From positions 3,041,001 through 3,105,000 of the forward strand of contig NZ_CP031946.1 of NCBI RefSeq assembly GCF_003443535.1: a stretch of DNA of 64,000 nucleotides, written 5' to 3'. This DNA comes from Ruegeria sp. AD91A. GTDB taxonomy: Bacteria > Pseudomonadota > Alphaproteobacteria > Rhodobacterales > Rhodobacteraceae. Below, piece after piece: positions 49,536 to 59,102 of this stretch. Position 1 is the stretch's first letter, and each line of letters opens with the position of its first letter. Below the pieces are notes generated by a model. It had not been told where the DNA came from and did no database searches. It saw only the letters and a list, made by a program, of their open reading frames with translations. Made by a program: the position numbers and the translations under genes.

Positions 49536-50804
49536 ATGTCGATTCATCTGAAACTGTCGGTTGCCGTGTCCGGTGTTGCCATGCTTGCTGGCGCTGCTGC
49601 CGTGCAAGCTGAAACTCTGTTCTGGTCGACCCAGGCCCGGCCCGCCGAAGAAGCGCAGGCTATGCGAACCGAGGTTCTTGGTGGCTTCGAGGGCGGGGTT
49701 GACTACCAACCGAACGAAGATGGCCCCTGGCTGACTCGCTTGCAAGCCGAGCTGCAAGCCGACTCAGGCAGCATCGACTTGCTGGGCTCCTTGCATGGCA
49801 ACTTCTCGGCGATGAATCCTGATGACCTGATGGACCTTAGCGAACTTGGCGTCATGTCGGCGTCGGGCACTTTCAATGATCTCGCTAAGCTGGGTACTGA
49901 CAGCTTGCAATATATGCCGTGGATGCAAGCGAGTTACATCATGGCCGCAAACACGGAAGCACTGCAATACCTGCCTGAAGGTGCGGACATTGATGCACTG
50001 ACCTATGACCAGTTGATTGCGTGGGCGGCGAACGTTGAAGAAGCGACGGGTCAGAAGAAATTCGGATTTCCGGCAGGTCCCAAGGGTCTGAAACACCGCT
50101 TTTTCCAAGGTTATCTTTACCCGTCCTACACCAACGGTGTTGTGCGGACCTTTGCTTCGCCCGAGGCTGTGACGGCATGGGAAAAGTTCAAAGAGCTGTG
50201 GAGCCATACGAACCCTGCCTCGACCAACTTTTCATTCATGCAGGAACAGCTGTTGAACGGGGATGCCTGGATCGTCTTTGACCACACGTCGCGTTTGGCG
50301 CAGGCATTCAATGAACGCCCAGATGATTTCGTTGCCTTCCCAGCACCTGCAGGCCCAACTGGCCGTGGCTTCATGCCCGTTCTGGCAGGTGTTGCCATCC
50401 CACGCACCGCGCCGGATGCCGAAGGTGCCAAAGCTTTGGTGACTTATCTGATGCAGCCCGAGACACAGATCGCGACACTGAAGGCAACAAACTTCTTCCC
50501 CGTGGTTGATGTTGAGCTGCCCGCCGACCTACCGCCTTCGGTCAAAGCTGCCGGCGAAGCGGTTGCCAAGATGAGCAGCTCGGCAGACGCAAATCCCGGC
50601 CTGCTGCCTGCGGGTCTGGGTAGCATGGGCGGCGACTTCAACCGTGTATATGTGGATGCGTTCGAACGCATTGTTTTGGCTGGTCAACCCATTGAGCAGG
50701 TTCTGGAAGATCAAAAGAAACAGCTGGAAAAGATCATGAACGAAACTGGCGCGCCTTGCTGGGCACCAGATGCGCCTTCGGAAGGTGCCTGCCCCGTCGA
50801 ATAA
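49536..50804 (+). CDS. ABC carbohydrate transporter substrate-binding protein
   Basis: 422 residues, signal peptide 1-25 (ending AVQA), family 1 extracellular solute-binding fold. The C-terminus has two cysteines (GAPCWAPD and GACPVE) that may form a disulfide. The ATG follows GGGAGG. First gene of the operon with two permeases, an ATPase, a glycosidase and an isomerase; the ligand is probably the glycoside those enzymes handle. Confidence 0.92.
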   Translation: MSIHLKLSVAVSGVAMLAGAAAVQAETLFWSTQARPAEEAQAMRTEVLGGFEGGVDYQPNEDGPWLTRLQAELQADSGSIDLLGSLHGNFSAMNPDDLMDLSELGVMSASGTFNDLAKLGTDSLQYMPWMQASYIMAANTEALQYLPEGADIDALTYDQLIAWAANVEEATGQKKFGFPAGPKGLKHRFFQGYLYPSYTNGVVRTFASPEAVTAWEKFKELWSHTNPASTNFSFMQEQLLNGDAWIVFDHTSRLAQAFNERPDDFVAFPAPAGPTGRGFMPVLAGVAIPRTAPDAEGAKALVTYLMQPETQIATLKATNFFPVVDVELPADLPPSVKAAGEAVAKMSSSADANPGLLPAGLGSMGGDFNRVYVDAFERIVLAGQPIEQVLEDQKKQLEKIMNETGAPCWAPDAPSEGACPVE

Positions 50805-50880
50805 AACCTTCCATGACTGCCGGGCCGCAGAAGCTGTGGCCCGGTTCCCCAGCATAATCCCAACTTAAAGGAGCGGTCCG

Positions 50881-51726
50881 ATGGAAGCGCGGCTATTGCC
50901 TTACTTTCTGATCCTCCCGGTGACGCTGTTTCTCTGCCTGTTTTTCCTCTACCCGTTTGCGCTGGTGGCGCAGCAGGCTTTTGGAACAGGAGACGGCTTT
51001 TCACTGGATAACTTTCGCGAGGTTGTGAGCTACTGGAAGTTCCCGATCTCGATGAAAAACACATTTCTTCTGGCCGCGGCCGTGGTACCGATCCAGCTGG
51101 CGCTGTCACTTCTGATGGCCACGATGGTCACGAAGATGCAAAAGGGCCGCGATCTGGTTCTGTACATCTGGACCATTCCTTTGGGGATTTCTGACCTTGC
51201 AGCCGGTATCATCTGGCTGGCGATCTTCGAGCAGTCGGGTTTCCTGAACTCGATGATGGTCGGGCTTGGTGTCACTGACCAACCGGTAAGTTTGCTGAGT
51301 TATCAAACGCCGTGGGTAGTGTTCCTGGCGATTATGCTTGCCGAGATTTGGCGTGCGACCGCGATTATGCTTGTGATCCTTGTGGCGGGAATTGGTCTGA
51401 TCCCCAAGGAATACTACGAGGCTGCGGATGTGTTTGGCGCCTCGCGCTGGAAACAGTTCACCCGGATCACTTTGCCGCTTCTGCGCCCATCGCTGCAAAC
51501 TGCCCTGGTCCTGCGTGTCATTCTGGCCTTTGAAGTCTTTGCTGTGGTCGCAGCCCTTGGGGGCACGATCTTCCCGGTGCTTATGGGCGAGATCTACGCC
51601 TATCAGTTTGACCTGCAAAATGGTGGGGCAGCAGCAGCGCTGGCGATCATCGTTCTGATTATCTCAATCGTGTTTACGCTGATCATCATGCGCGCTCTGC
51701 GCGTCCCGAAAGGAGCCACGATATGA
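50881..51726 (+). CDS. ABC sugar permease (MalF-type)
   Basis: 281 residues, six hydrophobic segments, EAA loop YYEAADVFGASRWKQFTRIT for docking to the ATPase. Overlaps the next permease as ATGA. Confidence 0.93.
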   Translation: MEARLLPYFLILPVTLFLCLFFLYPFALVAQQAFGTGDGFSLDNFREVVSYWKFPISMKNTFLLAAAVVPIQLALSLLMATMVTKMQKGRDLVLYIWTIPLGISDLAAGIIWLAIFEQSGFLNSMMVGLGVTDQPVSLLSYQTPWVVFLAIMLAEIWRATAIMLVILVAGIGLIPKEYYEAADVFGASRWKQFTRITLPLLRPSLQTALVLRVILAFEVFAVVAALGGTIFPVLMGEIYAYQFDLQNGGAAAALAIIVLIISIVFTLIIMRALRVPKGATI

Positions 51727-52559
51727 CGGCTGTAGCAGACGTTGTGGCCCCTGACGCCCGCAAGGCGGGAAGGGGGCTCTACCGAGCAGGCGTGATCTTG
51801 CTGTGTGCCTGGGTGATCATACCGCTCTACCTGCTGTTCGTGAACACAATGTCCTCACCGGATACAGTGAACAGTTTCCCCAAGAGCTTCATCCCGGAGT
51901 TCAATATGGGATCCCTGGAATTCTTTATGGGGTTCCAGGGGATGCTGAGGGCGCTGTGGAACTCAGTTGTGGTGGCTTTGATGACGATGGTGATGTCCAT
52001 CGCCATCGGAGCCCCCGCGGGCTATGCCCTATCGCGGTTTGACTTCCGTGGGAAAGAGCTGTTCCGGCTGCTGATCCTGCTGACACGGGCCTTCCCGCTG
52101 CCGCTTCTGGCGCTGCCCTTGGCAGTTCTTTTCATCCGCACAGGTCTGGATGACACGGCCTTTGGTCTGGCGCTTGTCCATACGACACTGGCGATCCCAT
52201 TCGCGGTTCTCATCACCTTTTCGCTTTTCTCTGGTATCCCGCTGGAGCTCGAGGAGGCAGCCTGGACGCTGGGCTGCACACGGCTGACCGCCTTCACCAA
52301 GGTGATCCTGCCTTTGGTTCTGCCAGGGATTACAGCCTCGGCGATTTTCGCCTTTGTGATCTCGTGGAACGAAGTATTCGCGGCTGCCGTGCTGACTATC
52401 GAGAACCGGACGCTTCCCGCGTTCCTATTGCAGACATTGGGCGAAGCTCCGTTGCACCTGAAATTCGCAGGCGGCTTCATTCTCGTGGTGCCTGCGCTGA
52501 TCTTCATCTTTGCTGTGCGCAAATATCTCTTTGCCATGTGGGGCATCGCCAACCGCTGA
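51723..52559 (+). CDS. ABC sugar permease (MalG-type)
   Basis: 278 residues, six hydrophobic segments, EAA loop ELEEAAWTLGCTRLTAFTKV. Pairs with the preceding permease. Confidence 0.93.
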   Translation: MTAVADVVAPDARKAGRGLYRAGVILLCAWVIIPLYLLFVNTMSSPDTVNSFPKSFIPEFNMGSLEFFMGFQGMLRALWNSVVVALMTMVMSIAIGAPAGYALSRFDFRGKELFRLLILLTRAFPLPLLALPLAVLFIRTGLDDTAFGLALVHTTLAIPFAVLITFSLFSGIPLELEEAAWTLGCTRLTAFTKVILPLVLPGITASAIFAFVISWNEVFAAAVLTIENRTLPAFLLQTLGEAPLHLKFAGGFILVVPALIFIFAVRKYLFAMWGIANR

Positions 52560-52582
52560 GCGGTGACTGAAAGGAAACTGTT

Positions 52583-53623
52583 ATGGCTGAAATACAGATC
52601 AAAAACGTTGCCAAGAATTTTGGATCCTACCAGGCTCTGCACGATATCAACCTGACCATCGCAGACCAGGAATTCATGGTCCTTTTGGGCGCCTCGGGCT
52701 GCGGTAAATCCACGCTTCTGCGCATCATTGCAGGGCTTGAGACAGCGACGACCGGTGAGGTCTGGATCGGTGGGCGTCGCGTAGATCACCTTTCTCCCAA
52801 AGATCGCGGCATCTCGATGGTGTTCCAGAACTATGCGGTGTTTCCGCACCTGACCGTGTTCGAGAACATTGGCTTTGGTCTTCGGATGCAAAAACTGCCC
52901 GATGATGAGGTCAAACGTCGGGTCGAACGAACCGCTGGGCTGATGCATATCGAACAGCTTCTAAAGCGCTATTCGGGTGAGTTGTCAGGCGGTCAACGCC
53001 AACGGGTCGCTGTCGCCCGCGCGTTGGCAATGGAGCCGGACGTGATCCTGATGGATGAGCCGCTGTCGAACCTAGACGCGCTGTTGCGGATGGAAATGCG
53101 CGCCGAGCTGAAGGGTGTTCTGGCCGAAAGCAAGACCACTGCCATCTATGTGACACACGATCAGGTCGAAGCCATGTCCATGGCCGACCGGATCAGCGTC
53201 ATGCATCAGGGCAAAATTGTTCAGGCAGCCTCACCCATCGAAGTGTATAGGGATCCAGCGGCCGAGTTCGTGGCCAGTTTCATCGGTAATCCGCCAATGA
53301 ATTTCCTCCCCGCTGAAGCTGCGGGCTCTGGTCGTTGGACTGTTGCCGGGCAGAACTTCGATGGGCCGGCAAATGGCAAGGACCTGAAATGGGCCATTCG
53401 CCCGGAAGATTTGCGTGTTGCTGATCAGGGTTTTGGAGCGCGAGCCAAGGTTGTGGAACCTCTTGGCGCGCATTTGTTGGTGACTTGTGATGTCGAAGGT
53501 CACCAGTTCCGCGCTGTGCTGGATAGTGAACTCCACGTGAAACCCGGTGACGTACTTACGTTAGCGCCGCAAGAAGGCCGGGGACGCTGGTTCGACCCCG
53601 AAACCACCTTGGCTGTCGCGTAA
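52583..53623 (+). CDS. ABC sugar transporter ATPase (MalK/UgpC-type)
   Basis: 346 residues: Walker A GASGCGKST, signature LSGGQRQRVAVARAL, Walker B VILMDEPLSNLD, H-loop VTHDQVEA, and a C-terminal TOBE-like regulatory region. Energises the permeases encoded just upstream. Confidence 0.95.
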   Translation: MAEIQIKNVAKNFGSYQALHDINLTIADQEFMVLLGASGCGKSTLLRIIAGLETATTGEVWIGGRRVDHLSPKDRGISMVFQNYAVFPHLTVFENIGFGLRMQKLPDDEVKRRVERTAGLMHIEQLLKRYSGELSGGQRQRVAVARALAMEPDVILMDEPLSNLDALLRMEMRAELKGVLAESKTTAIYVTHDQVEAMSMADRISVMHQGKIVQAASPIEVYRDPAAEFVASFIGNPPMNFLPAEAAGSGRWTVAGQNFDGPANGKDLKWAIRPEDLRVADQGFGARAKVVEPLGAHLLVTCDVEGHQFRAVLDSELHVKPGDVLTLAPQEGRGRWFDPETTLAVA

Positions 53624-53635
53624 AGGAGAAACAAG

Positions 53636-54913
53636 ATGAGCCAAGCGTTGATCGATCAGGCACGCAAGGTCATGGAGAACAATGACCGGGGCACTTACAC
53701 AGTGCCCACCCATGGCCTCTATCCCTTCCAGTGGAACTGGGACAGCGCCTTGTCCGCACTTGGCTTTTCGCATTTCAACATGGAGCGGGCCTGGGTCGAG
53801 GTCGAGACTCTTATGGCCCATCAGTGGGTCGACGGTATGGTGCCGCATATCATTTTTCACGAACCTGATGATGGGTATTTTCCTGGTCCTGACGTTTGGC
53901 AAACTGGACGCGTGGTGCCGACGACTGGTATCACCCAGCCAGCGGTTGTGGGCTTTGCTTTACGCAAGCTTTACGATCGGGCGGAAGACAAGGCCGCAGC
54001 CCGCGTGCGGCTGGCCAAGCTCCTGCCCAAAGTCCATGCGTGGCATCAGTGGTTCTATCGCAACCGCGATCCGAACGGCACGGGGCTGGTTGCGATCATC
54101 CACCCTTGGGAATCTGGTCGAGACAACTCGGTGGATTGGGATGAAGGGCTGGACGCGGTGCCGATCGAGGGGGTCGCGCCATTTACGCGGCGCGATACGA
54201 CACACGCCAACCCAGATCACCGCCCGTCGGACGAGCAATACAAGTGTTATATCTGGTTGGTCGAGTACTTCCGAGGACTTGGATGGGATAATGCGAAGCT
54301 CCACGATGCCTCGCCCTTTTGCCTCGTTGACCCAGGATTTAACGGCATCCTGATACGGTCCTGTGACCAAGTTGCGGATTTGGCGGAAATCTTGTGCGAT
54401 ACGTCAATCGCTTCTGAAGCGCGTGAGATGGCCGCAAATGGCCGCGCGGCTCTGGAAAGCCTCTGGAACCCGGCGCTTGGGCAATACACGTGTTACAACC
54501 GTGCCGCTGGTCGCCTGCAAGACACACCAACGATTGGTGGGTTGCTCGCGGCAATTGCTGATGTACCTCATGGCCGTGCTGATGCGCTCGCACGAAGGAT
54601 CGCTTTATTGGGCGAGCGTTGCGGCTATCTGGTGCCCAGTCACGACCCGGCAGATGGCGCTTTTGATAGCCTGCGCTACTGGCGCGGGCCCACATGGTTA
54701 ATCGTAAATTATTTGATTGCCGAAGGTCTAAGTCGGTCTGGGCAGAGGGAAATGGCGCAACGGATCCTCGCCGACAGCCTAAAGCTTATTCAGAAAAGCG
54801 GCTTTGCGGAGTATTATGACCCGATGAGCGGCGAGCCTTGTGGCGGCAGTAGCTTTACGTGGACCGCAGCCATGGTAATCGAAATCCTCAAAACCAAAAG
54901 AGTGCCGGCATGA
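53636..54913 (+). CDS. MGH1/GH63-like glycoside hydrolase, probable mannosyl/glucosylglycerate hydrolase
   Basis: 425 residues, alpha/alpha-barrel. YPFQWNWDSALSALGFSHFN, QWVDGMVPHIIF, HPWESGRDNS and RYWRGPTWLIVNY match the bacterial MGH1/GH63 group that includes the mannosylglycerate hydrolase of Thermus and glucosylglycerate hydrolases. No signal peptide, so it acts on imported substrate. The stop overlaps the isomerase start. With a mannose-type isomerase next, mannosylglycerate is the favoured substrate; glucosylglycerate or glucosylglycerol remain possible. Confidence 0.85.
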   Translation: MSQALIDQARKVMENNDRGTYTVPTHGLYPFQWNWDSALSALGFSHFNMERAWVEVETLMAHQWVDGMVPHIIFHEPDDGYFPGPDVWQTGRVVPTTGITQPAVVGFALRKLYDRAEDKAAARVRLAKLLPKVHAWHQWFYRNRDPNGTGLVAIIHPWESGRDNSVDWDEGLDAVPIEGVAPFTRRDTTHANPDHRPSDEQYKCYIWLVEYFRGLGWDNAKLHDASPFCLVDPGFNGILIRSCDQVADLAEILCDTSIASEAREMAANGRAALESLWNPALGQYTCYNRAAGRLQDTPTIGGLLAAIADVPHGRADALARRIALLGERCGYLVPSHDPADGAFDSLRYWRGPTWLIVNYLIAEGLSRSGQREMAQRILADSLKLIQKSGFAEYYDPMSGEPCGGSSFTWTAAMVIEILKTKRVPA

Positions 54914-55596
54914 AGCGCTCGCGCATCAATGAAATCATGGCCCAAGCAGATGAGATGATCCGCTCTCACGGGTTCACGTTGCCGCCCTTTGCCTATTGGA
55001 CACCCGAGGAGTTTAAAGCCCGTAAAAGTGATGCCTGTCACATCATTGACGCAAGATGCGGATGGGACATCACCGATTACGGTGACGGTGATTTTGACAA
55101 GATGGGCCTGTTCCTCTTTACCCTGCGCAACGGGTTGCAGAGTGATTTGGCCAAGGGCGGCGGCATGTGCTACGCCGAGAAGCTATTGATTTCGAGGCGG
55201 GACCAGCTATCGCCAATGCACACGCATGTTCTGAAAGCTGAGGATATCATCAACCGCGGTGGCGCAACTCTGGTGGTCGAGCTTTTCGGCTCAGACGACG
55301 CGGGTGGATTCGCAGAGGATCGCGGCGGTGTGGTCTGGCTGGACGGCATCCGACATCATTGCCAACCGGGCGAGAAGTTGCGCCTGGCACCGGGTGAAAG
55401 CGTTACCCTGCGTCCTGGTGATTGGCACGCGTTCTGGGGCGAAGGAGGGGATGTGTTGATCGGTGAGGTCTCAACGGTCAACGATGACGAGACCGACAAT
55501 ATCTTTCGTGAACCCATCGGCCGCTTTGCCGAGGTTGAGGAGGATCTTGCTCCGACACATCTGTTGGTCAGCGACTATTCCAAATGGCTGGGTTGA
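54910..55596 (+). CDS. D-lyxose/D-mannose family sugar isomerase
   Basis: 228-residue cupin-fold isomerase; metal ligands expected in the segment SPMHTHVLKAEDIINRGG and later histidine. Family members interconvert D-lyxose with D-xylulose and D-mannose with D-fructose. It shares a 4-base ATGA overlap with the glycosidase, so it most likely isomerises the sugar that enzyme releases. The isomerase preference cannot be read from sequence. Confidence 0.87.
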   Translation: MKRSRINEIMAQADEMIRSHGFTLPPFAYWTPEEFKARKSDACHIIDARCGWDITDYGDGDFDKMGLFLFTLRNGLQSDLAKGGGMCYAEKLLISRRDQLSPMHTHVLKAEDIINRGGATLVVELFGSDDAGGFAEDRGGVVWLDGIRHHCQPGEKLRLAPGESVTLRPGDWHAFWGEGGDVLIGEVSTVNDDETDNIFREPIGRFAEVEEDLAPTHLLVSDYSKWLG

Positions 55597-55958
55597 TCGA
55601 AGAAACCAGTGGCGGATTCTTGGCAGACCTGTCGCAAACTTTGATCCCCATAGCCGCGTTCAGGCAGTCATCCTTCATTGAATAATATGGCAATGTTGTA
55701 TGGACCTCATCTGGTCGTTCTCTACATTGTGCCTCAACTCGCAGAGTATAACCCAAGCGGACCTTCACCCAACATCTCGCAGCGGCGGCTTGGCGCTGAC
55801 GTTAGACAATTCATGCCACTGCGTGGGTTCACGCCTTTGGTTATGACCTTTCCCTGCTTCAAGAGTGGATATTGCCGTAACTGCTAGGTGAGCGCGTCCA
55901 ATCCGGCGCGCTCACTTTGCTTGGTATTGCCTATCACCATGGAGTTAACAGCGATGTA
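55597..55958. other. Intergenic region after the sugar operon
   Basis: About 360 bases. A 9-base stem GTGAGCGCG / CGCGCTCAC at 55888-55915 could terminate the operons converging here. Nothing else seen. Confidence 0.5.
55888..55915. terminator. Hairpin between convergent operons
   Basis: Stem GTGAGCGCG / CGCGCTCAC, loop of 10 bases, short T run after. Confidence 0.5.
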
Positions 55959-57065
55959 CTACTCCGCGGCGATCGCTTCCTCTTCCAGCGACGGGTAATC
56001 GGTGTACCCTTTTTCGTTGCCGCCGTAGAGAGTACTTGGATCGAGCTCATTCAGCGCGACGTCTTTCTCCAGCCGGTTGACAAGATCCGGGTTGGAAATG
56101 AACGGCCGGCCAAAGGCCACCAGATCGACGGCGCCGGTATCAACCGCTTCAATCGCCATGTCTCGGTCGTAAGCGTTGTTGCCCATTTTCGCACCGTCAA
56201 ACAATTCATAGAGCGCCTTCAGATCGCCACCTTCCGGAATATCGCGCGGGCCGCCGGTCTGTCCCTCCACAAGATGAAGATAGGCCAGCCCATAGCCATT
56301 CAGCAATTTGACCGCATGGGTGAATGTCGCCTGCGGGTCGCTGTCGGAGATGTTGTTGGCGTACGAGAATGGGCTGAGGCGGACGCCGACGCGGTCGGCG
56401 CCCCAGACATCGACAACCACGTCCATGACCTCTTTCAGGAACCGTGCTCTATTCTCGACTGGACCGCCATATTCGTCTTCACGCTTGTTGGATTCGTCCC
56501 GCAGGAATTGATCGATAAGGTATCCGTTGGCTGCGTGGACCTCGACACCGTCGAAACCGGCCTCTTTGGCGTTTTCTGCGGCCCTCCGGTAGTCGGCAAC
56601 GATGCCAGATATTTCATCGATGGTCAGAGCCCGCGGTTCAGATGTTTCAACAAACTGCTCACCATCAAACGTCTTGGCCTTAGCGCCAATTGCGGATGGT
56701 GCAACAGGGGCGCCACCATCGTGCTGTAAACTGGTATGCGAAATCCGGCCCACATGCCAAAGCTGGATTACGATCTTCCCGTCCTTGGCATGGACGGCCT
56801 CAGTCACTTTTTTCCAGCCGTCGATCTGTGCTTCGGAATAAATGCCGGGCGTCCAGGCATAGCCTTTTCCTTGGGGCGAGATTTGCGATGCTTCCGTGAT
56901 GATCAGACCAGCACCTGCCCGCTGCGCGTAGTACTTGGCCTGCAAGTCATGGACGCTGTCATCCTCGGCTCTTGCCCGGTTGCGGGTCAGTGGCGCCATG
57001 ACAATGCGGTTTTTCAGTTCGATTGCACCAGCTTTGATGCCGGAGAACAGTTTTTCATCAGCCAT
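55959..57065 (-). CDS. Old yellow enzyme (alkene / N-ethylmaleimide reductase family)
   Basis: 368 residues, FMN TIM-barrel. IVMAPLTRNRARAEDDSVHD and QLWHVGRISHTSLQ start; EVHAANGYLIDQFLRDESNK holds the ligand histidine and asparagine. NAD(P)H-dependent reduction of electrophilic alkenes or nitro compounds. ATG follows AAGGAAGC. Its promoter carries an operator (57104-57121) also found before the TetR gene, so it should be induced by an electrophile. Confidence 0.92.
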   Translation of the reverse strand: MADEKLFSGIKAGAIELKNRIVMAPLTRNRARAEDDSVHDLQAKYYAQRAGAGLIITEASQISPQGKGYAWTPGIYSEAQIDGWKKVTEAVHAKDGKIVIQLWHVGRISHTSLQHDGGAPVAPSAIGAKAKTFDGEQFVETSEPRALTIDEISGIVADYRRAAENAKEAGFDGVEVHAANGYLIDQFLRDESNKREDEYGGPVENRARFLKEVMDVVVDVWGADRVGVRLSPFSYANNISDSDPQATFTHAVKLLNGYGLAYLHLVEGQTGGPRDIPEGGDLKALYELFDGAKMGNNAYDRDMAIEAVDTGAVDLVAFGRPFISNPDLVNRLEKDVALNELDPSTLYGGNEKGYTDYPSLEEEAIAAE

Positions 57066-57103
57066 TGCTGCTTCCTTCTTTGGCAAACTTCGTTCAGATA
57101 TTA

Positions 57104-57121
57104 TTGGACTAATTGGTCCAA
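57104..57121. promoter_or_regulatory. TetR operator in the old-yellow-enzyme promoter
   Basis: TTGGACTAATTGGTCCAA: TTGGA, 8 bases, TCCAA. The same layout occurs at 57794-57811 before the TetR gene, which suggests one regulator binds both. Confidence 0.65.
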
Positions 57122-57187
57122 TATTGGGGTCACTGTCTCTTGTTTGAGTTTGTGTTAGGTTTAATTTCCTTATGGTGGCGGGGGGCC

Positions 57188-57784
57188 TTATGGCGAAATC
57201 ACCAACCGGGCTTGTTTCAGGGTTTGCGATATCTGCTCATTGGGAACGCCCGCCTTGCGCAAGGCTAGCGTGCCAATTGCAAGGGAGGCAAAGGCGCGTG
57301 CCTTGTCGAGTACCTGTCCCGGATCCGAAGGCTCAAGCGCTCCCGCAATAATCTCGTCAATACTCTCCAAATGCTGTCGCCCGAGAGCCGCCACTTCATC
57401 ATCATGAGGAGCAAGCTCCGTAAGGCAATTGATCAGCATACAGCCGTCACGACCACCTTGTGGGTTCGCCAAAGCTTCCATTATCGCACCAACGGGGTCA
57501 TTTCCGCCCGCATCTGCAACGTCACGCAGATTTTTTAAACCACGCCTTGAATAGTGGCTGAGGGCTTTGTGAAACAAAGCCTGCTTGTTGCCGAACGCTC
57601 CATAGAAGCTGGACCGGCTCAAACCCATGGCCTTGGTCAGATCATCCACAGATGCGGTCTCGTAGCCCTTGTGCCAAAAAACGCACAAGGCTTTCTCCAA
57701 AGCCTCAGCTTCGTCAAAGGCGCGAGGCCTACCCGGGCCTGCGGGTGATTTGATGTCGCCATTTGGGAGAGTTTTTTTGCTCAT
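57188..57784 (-). CDS. TetR-family regulator of the old yellow enzyme
   Basis: 198 residues. N-terminal HTH (TASVDDLTKAMGLSRSSFYGAFG) and an all-helical sensor domain of the NemR-like type. The last gene on this strand before the reductase and separated from it by a shared operator. It should release DNA on reaction with an inducer. Confidence 0.92.
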   Translation of the reverse strand: MSKKTLPNGDIKSPAGPGRPRAFDEAEALEKALCVFWHKGYETASVDDLTKAMGLSRSSFYGAFGNKQALFHKALSHYSRRGLKNLRDVADAGGNDPVGAIMEALANPQGGRDGCMLINCLTELAPHDDEVAALGRQHLESIDEIIAGALEPSDPGQVLDKARAFASLAIGTLALRKAGVPNEQISQTLKQARLVISP

Positions 57785-57793
57785 GCGTATGAT

Positions 57794-57811
57794 TTGGAAT
57801 GTTTGGTCCAA
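57794..57811. promoter_or_regulatory. TetR operator before its own gene
   Basis: TTGGAATGTTTGGTCCAA, again TTGGA-N8-TCCAA. It lies 10 bases before the start codon, fitting autorepression. Confidence 0.6.
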
Positions 57812-58353
57812 AAATTCAAGGTGGCGGTAGGAAATTTTTGGAATGGTCAGTCCGTATTGTGACCAGAGAAAGGAATTTAGGTCGGTAGAAATACAAAACC
57901 TCCCCATCCCGCTTGGTGTCACGCTAATCTTAGGATCAGGACTGTTTGTCTTTTTGCGGGAGTGTCAGACGAGGAGGATCGTGATCGTAGAAAAGAGAAC
58001 CCGCGCTCGGTACTAGTTTCCAACACTGGACAGAATGATTGGCGGCTTGGTCCAACGCGTTGATGTTGATCACTAACAAACCAGAGATTGGTTCGGTAGA
58101 TTCATGGCCAATGCCCTCAGCTTGTGAGGATTAATACTCCAATGAGTAACAAAGCCAAGAATTCAGAACTGGTTTTACGAGCATCAGAACGGCGGGTCAT
58201 CGTAAGCAAACCAACAATAATTTCAGCGCAGTAGGTAAAAAAACGAGGTTAGCTGAAGTTTAATTTGCCCAATGTGAACTTCTTAACTTTGGTTAGAACG
58301 GTTTTTTGGCAGTATCGTTTCATGAGTTGTTAGTGAGTTCAGTGAGTAAGTAG
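57812..58353. other. Intergenic region without clear gene
   Basis: About 540 bases, AT-richer to the right. Short frames only. Nothing recognised. Confidence 0.5.
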
Positions 58354-58773
58354 ATGTATTTGCATAATTTCGAGGGGCATTGTTGCGCGGTCAATGACAT
58401 CCGGATGGATGATTTTGCGCGTGAGTATCCATTGCTGGACGATGCCGACGTGCACGCACAATGGCAGAAGGGCTCCTGGCAGATCACGCGGATAGCCGAC
58501 ATCTGGACACGAACCGGGAAGGTGCTTTCCTTGCCTTACAAAGGGGCCAACGCCTATCCATCTTTCCAGTTTGCTGAGGATGGAACCCCGCTTCCTTTGA
58601 TGGAAAAAGTGTTGAAAGCCCTGCCACGTGAAATGACCCCGTGGCAATGCGCGTTCTGGTTAACCTCACCCAAACTGGAACTCGGAGGGGAAAGCCCGGC
58701 AAATCGCATTCAGATCGGCGATGATTGCATAGTCGGTATCGCAGGCGATGCTGGTGGTCTGATGGCAGCTTAG
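58354..58773 (+). CDS. Orphan protein with antitoxin (Xre/MbcA/ParS)-like C-terminal region
   Basis: 139 residues. NAYPSFQFAEDGTPLPLMEK, then PWQCAFWLTSPKLELGGESP, recall the toxin-binding region of MbcA/ParS-type antitoxins (DUF2384-like). No toxin of the RES type lies next to it. Either an orphan antitoxin or a related regulator. Assigned from pattern recall only. Confidence 0.5.
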   Translation: MYLHNFEGHCCAVNDIRMDDFAREYPLLDDADVHAQWQKGSWQITRIADIWTRTGKVLSLPYKGANAYPSFQFAEDGTPLPLMEKVLKALPREMTPWQCAFWLTSPKLELGGESPANRIQIGDDCIVGIAGDAGGLMAA

Positions 58774-59102
58774 TGTTAGTTTTTGATCACTCATACGTCG
58801 TACAGCATCTGGCAAATTCGTGTCTCCCCTGCTTTTTCTGCCTCCGGCAAGAATAGCAAGATTAGGGCACTTAAATGTCCGTTATCTTCTGAGAATTCAG
58901 AGTCAATACCAAGCAGCCCATCCATAGATACGAATGGCCAAGAGCATACTGAAATACGGGTACTAACTAGGTCTTCGAATATCGATACCCGTTGGCGAAA
59001 ATCCCACCGACAAGTACAACTGCTCTGCAAATCTGTAATCTGCCGCTACGCGTAGCGAAAACTCAACAAACTCGGTTTCTGCATATTTCTGTCAAACAGA
59101 CC
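58774..59102. other. Intergenic region without clear gene
   Basis: About 330 bases. A minus-strand frame at 58791-59030 starts only at TTG and was not called. Nothing else seen. Confidence 0.5.

Noticed and set aside
58791..59030. Minus-strand frame of 79 codons with protein-like composition
   Set aside because: Starts only at TTG, no ribosome site, no recognised domain.
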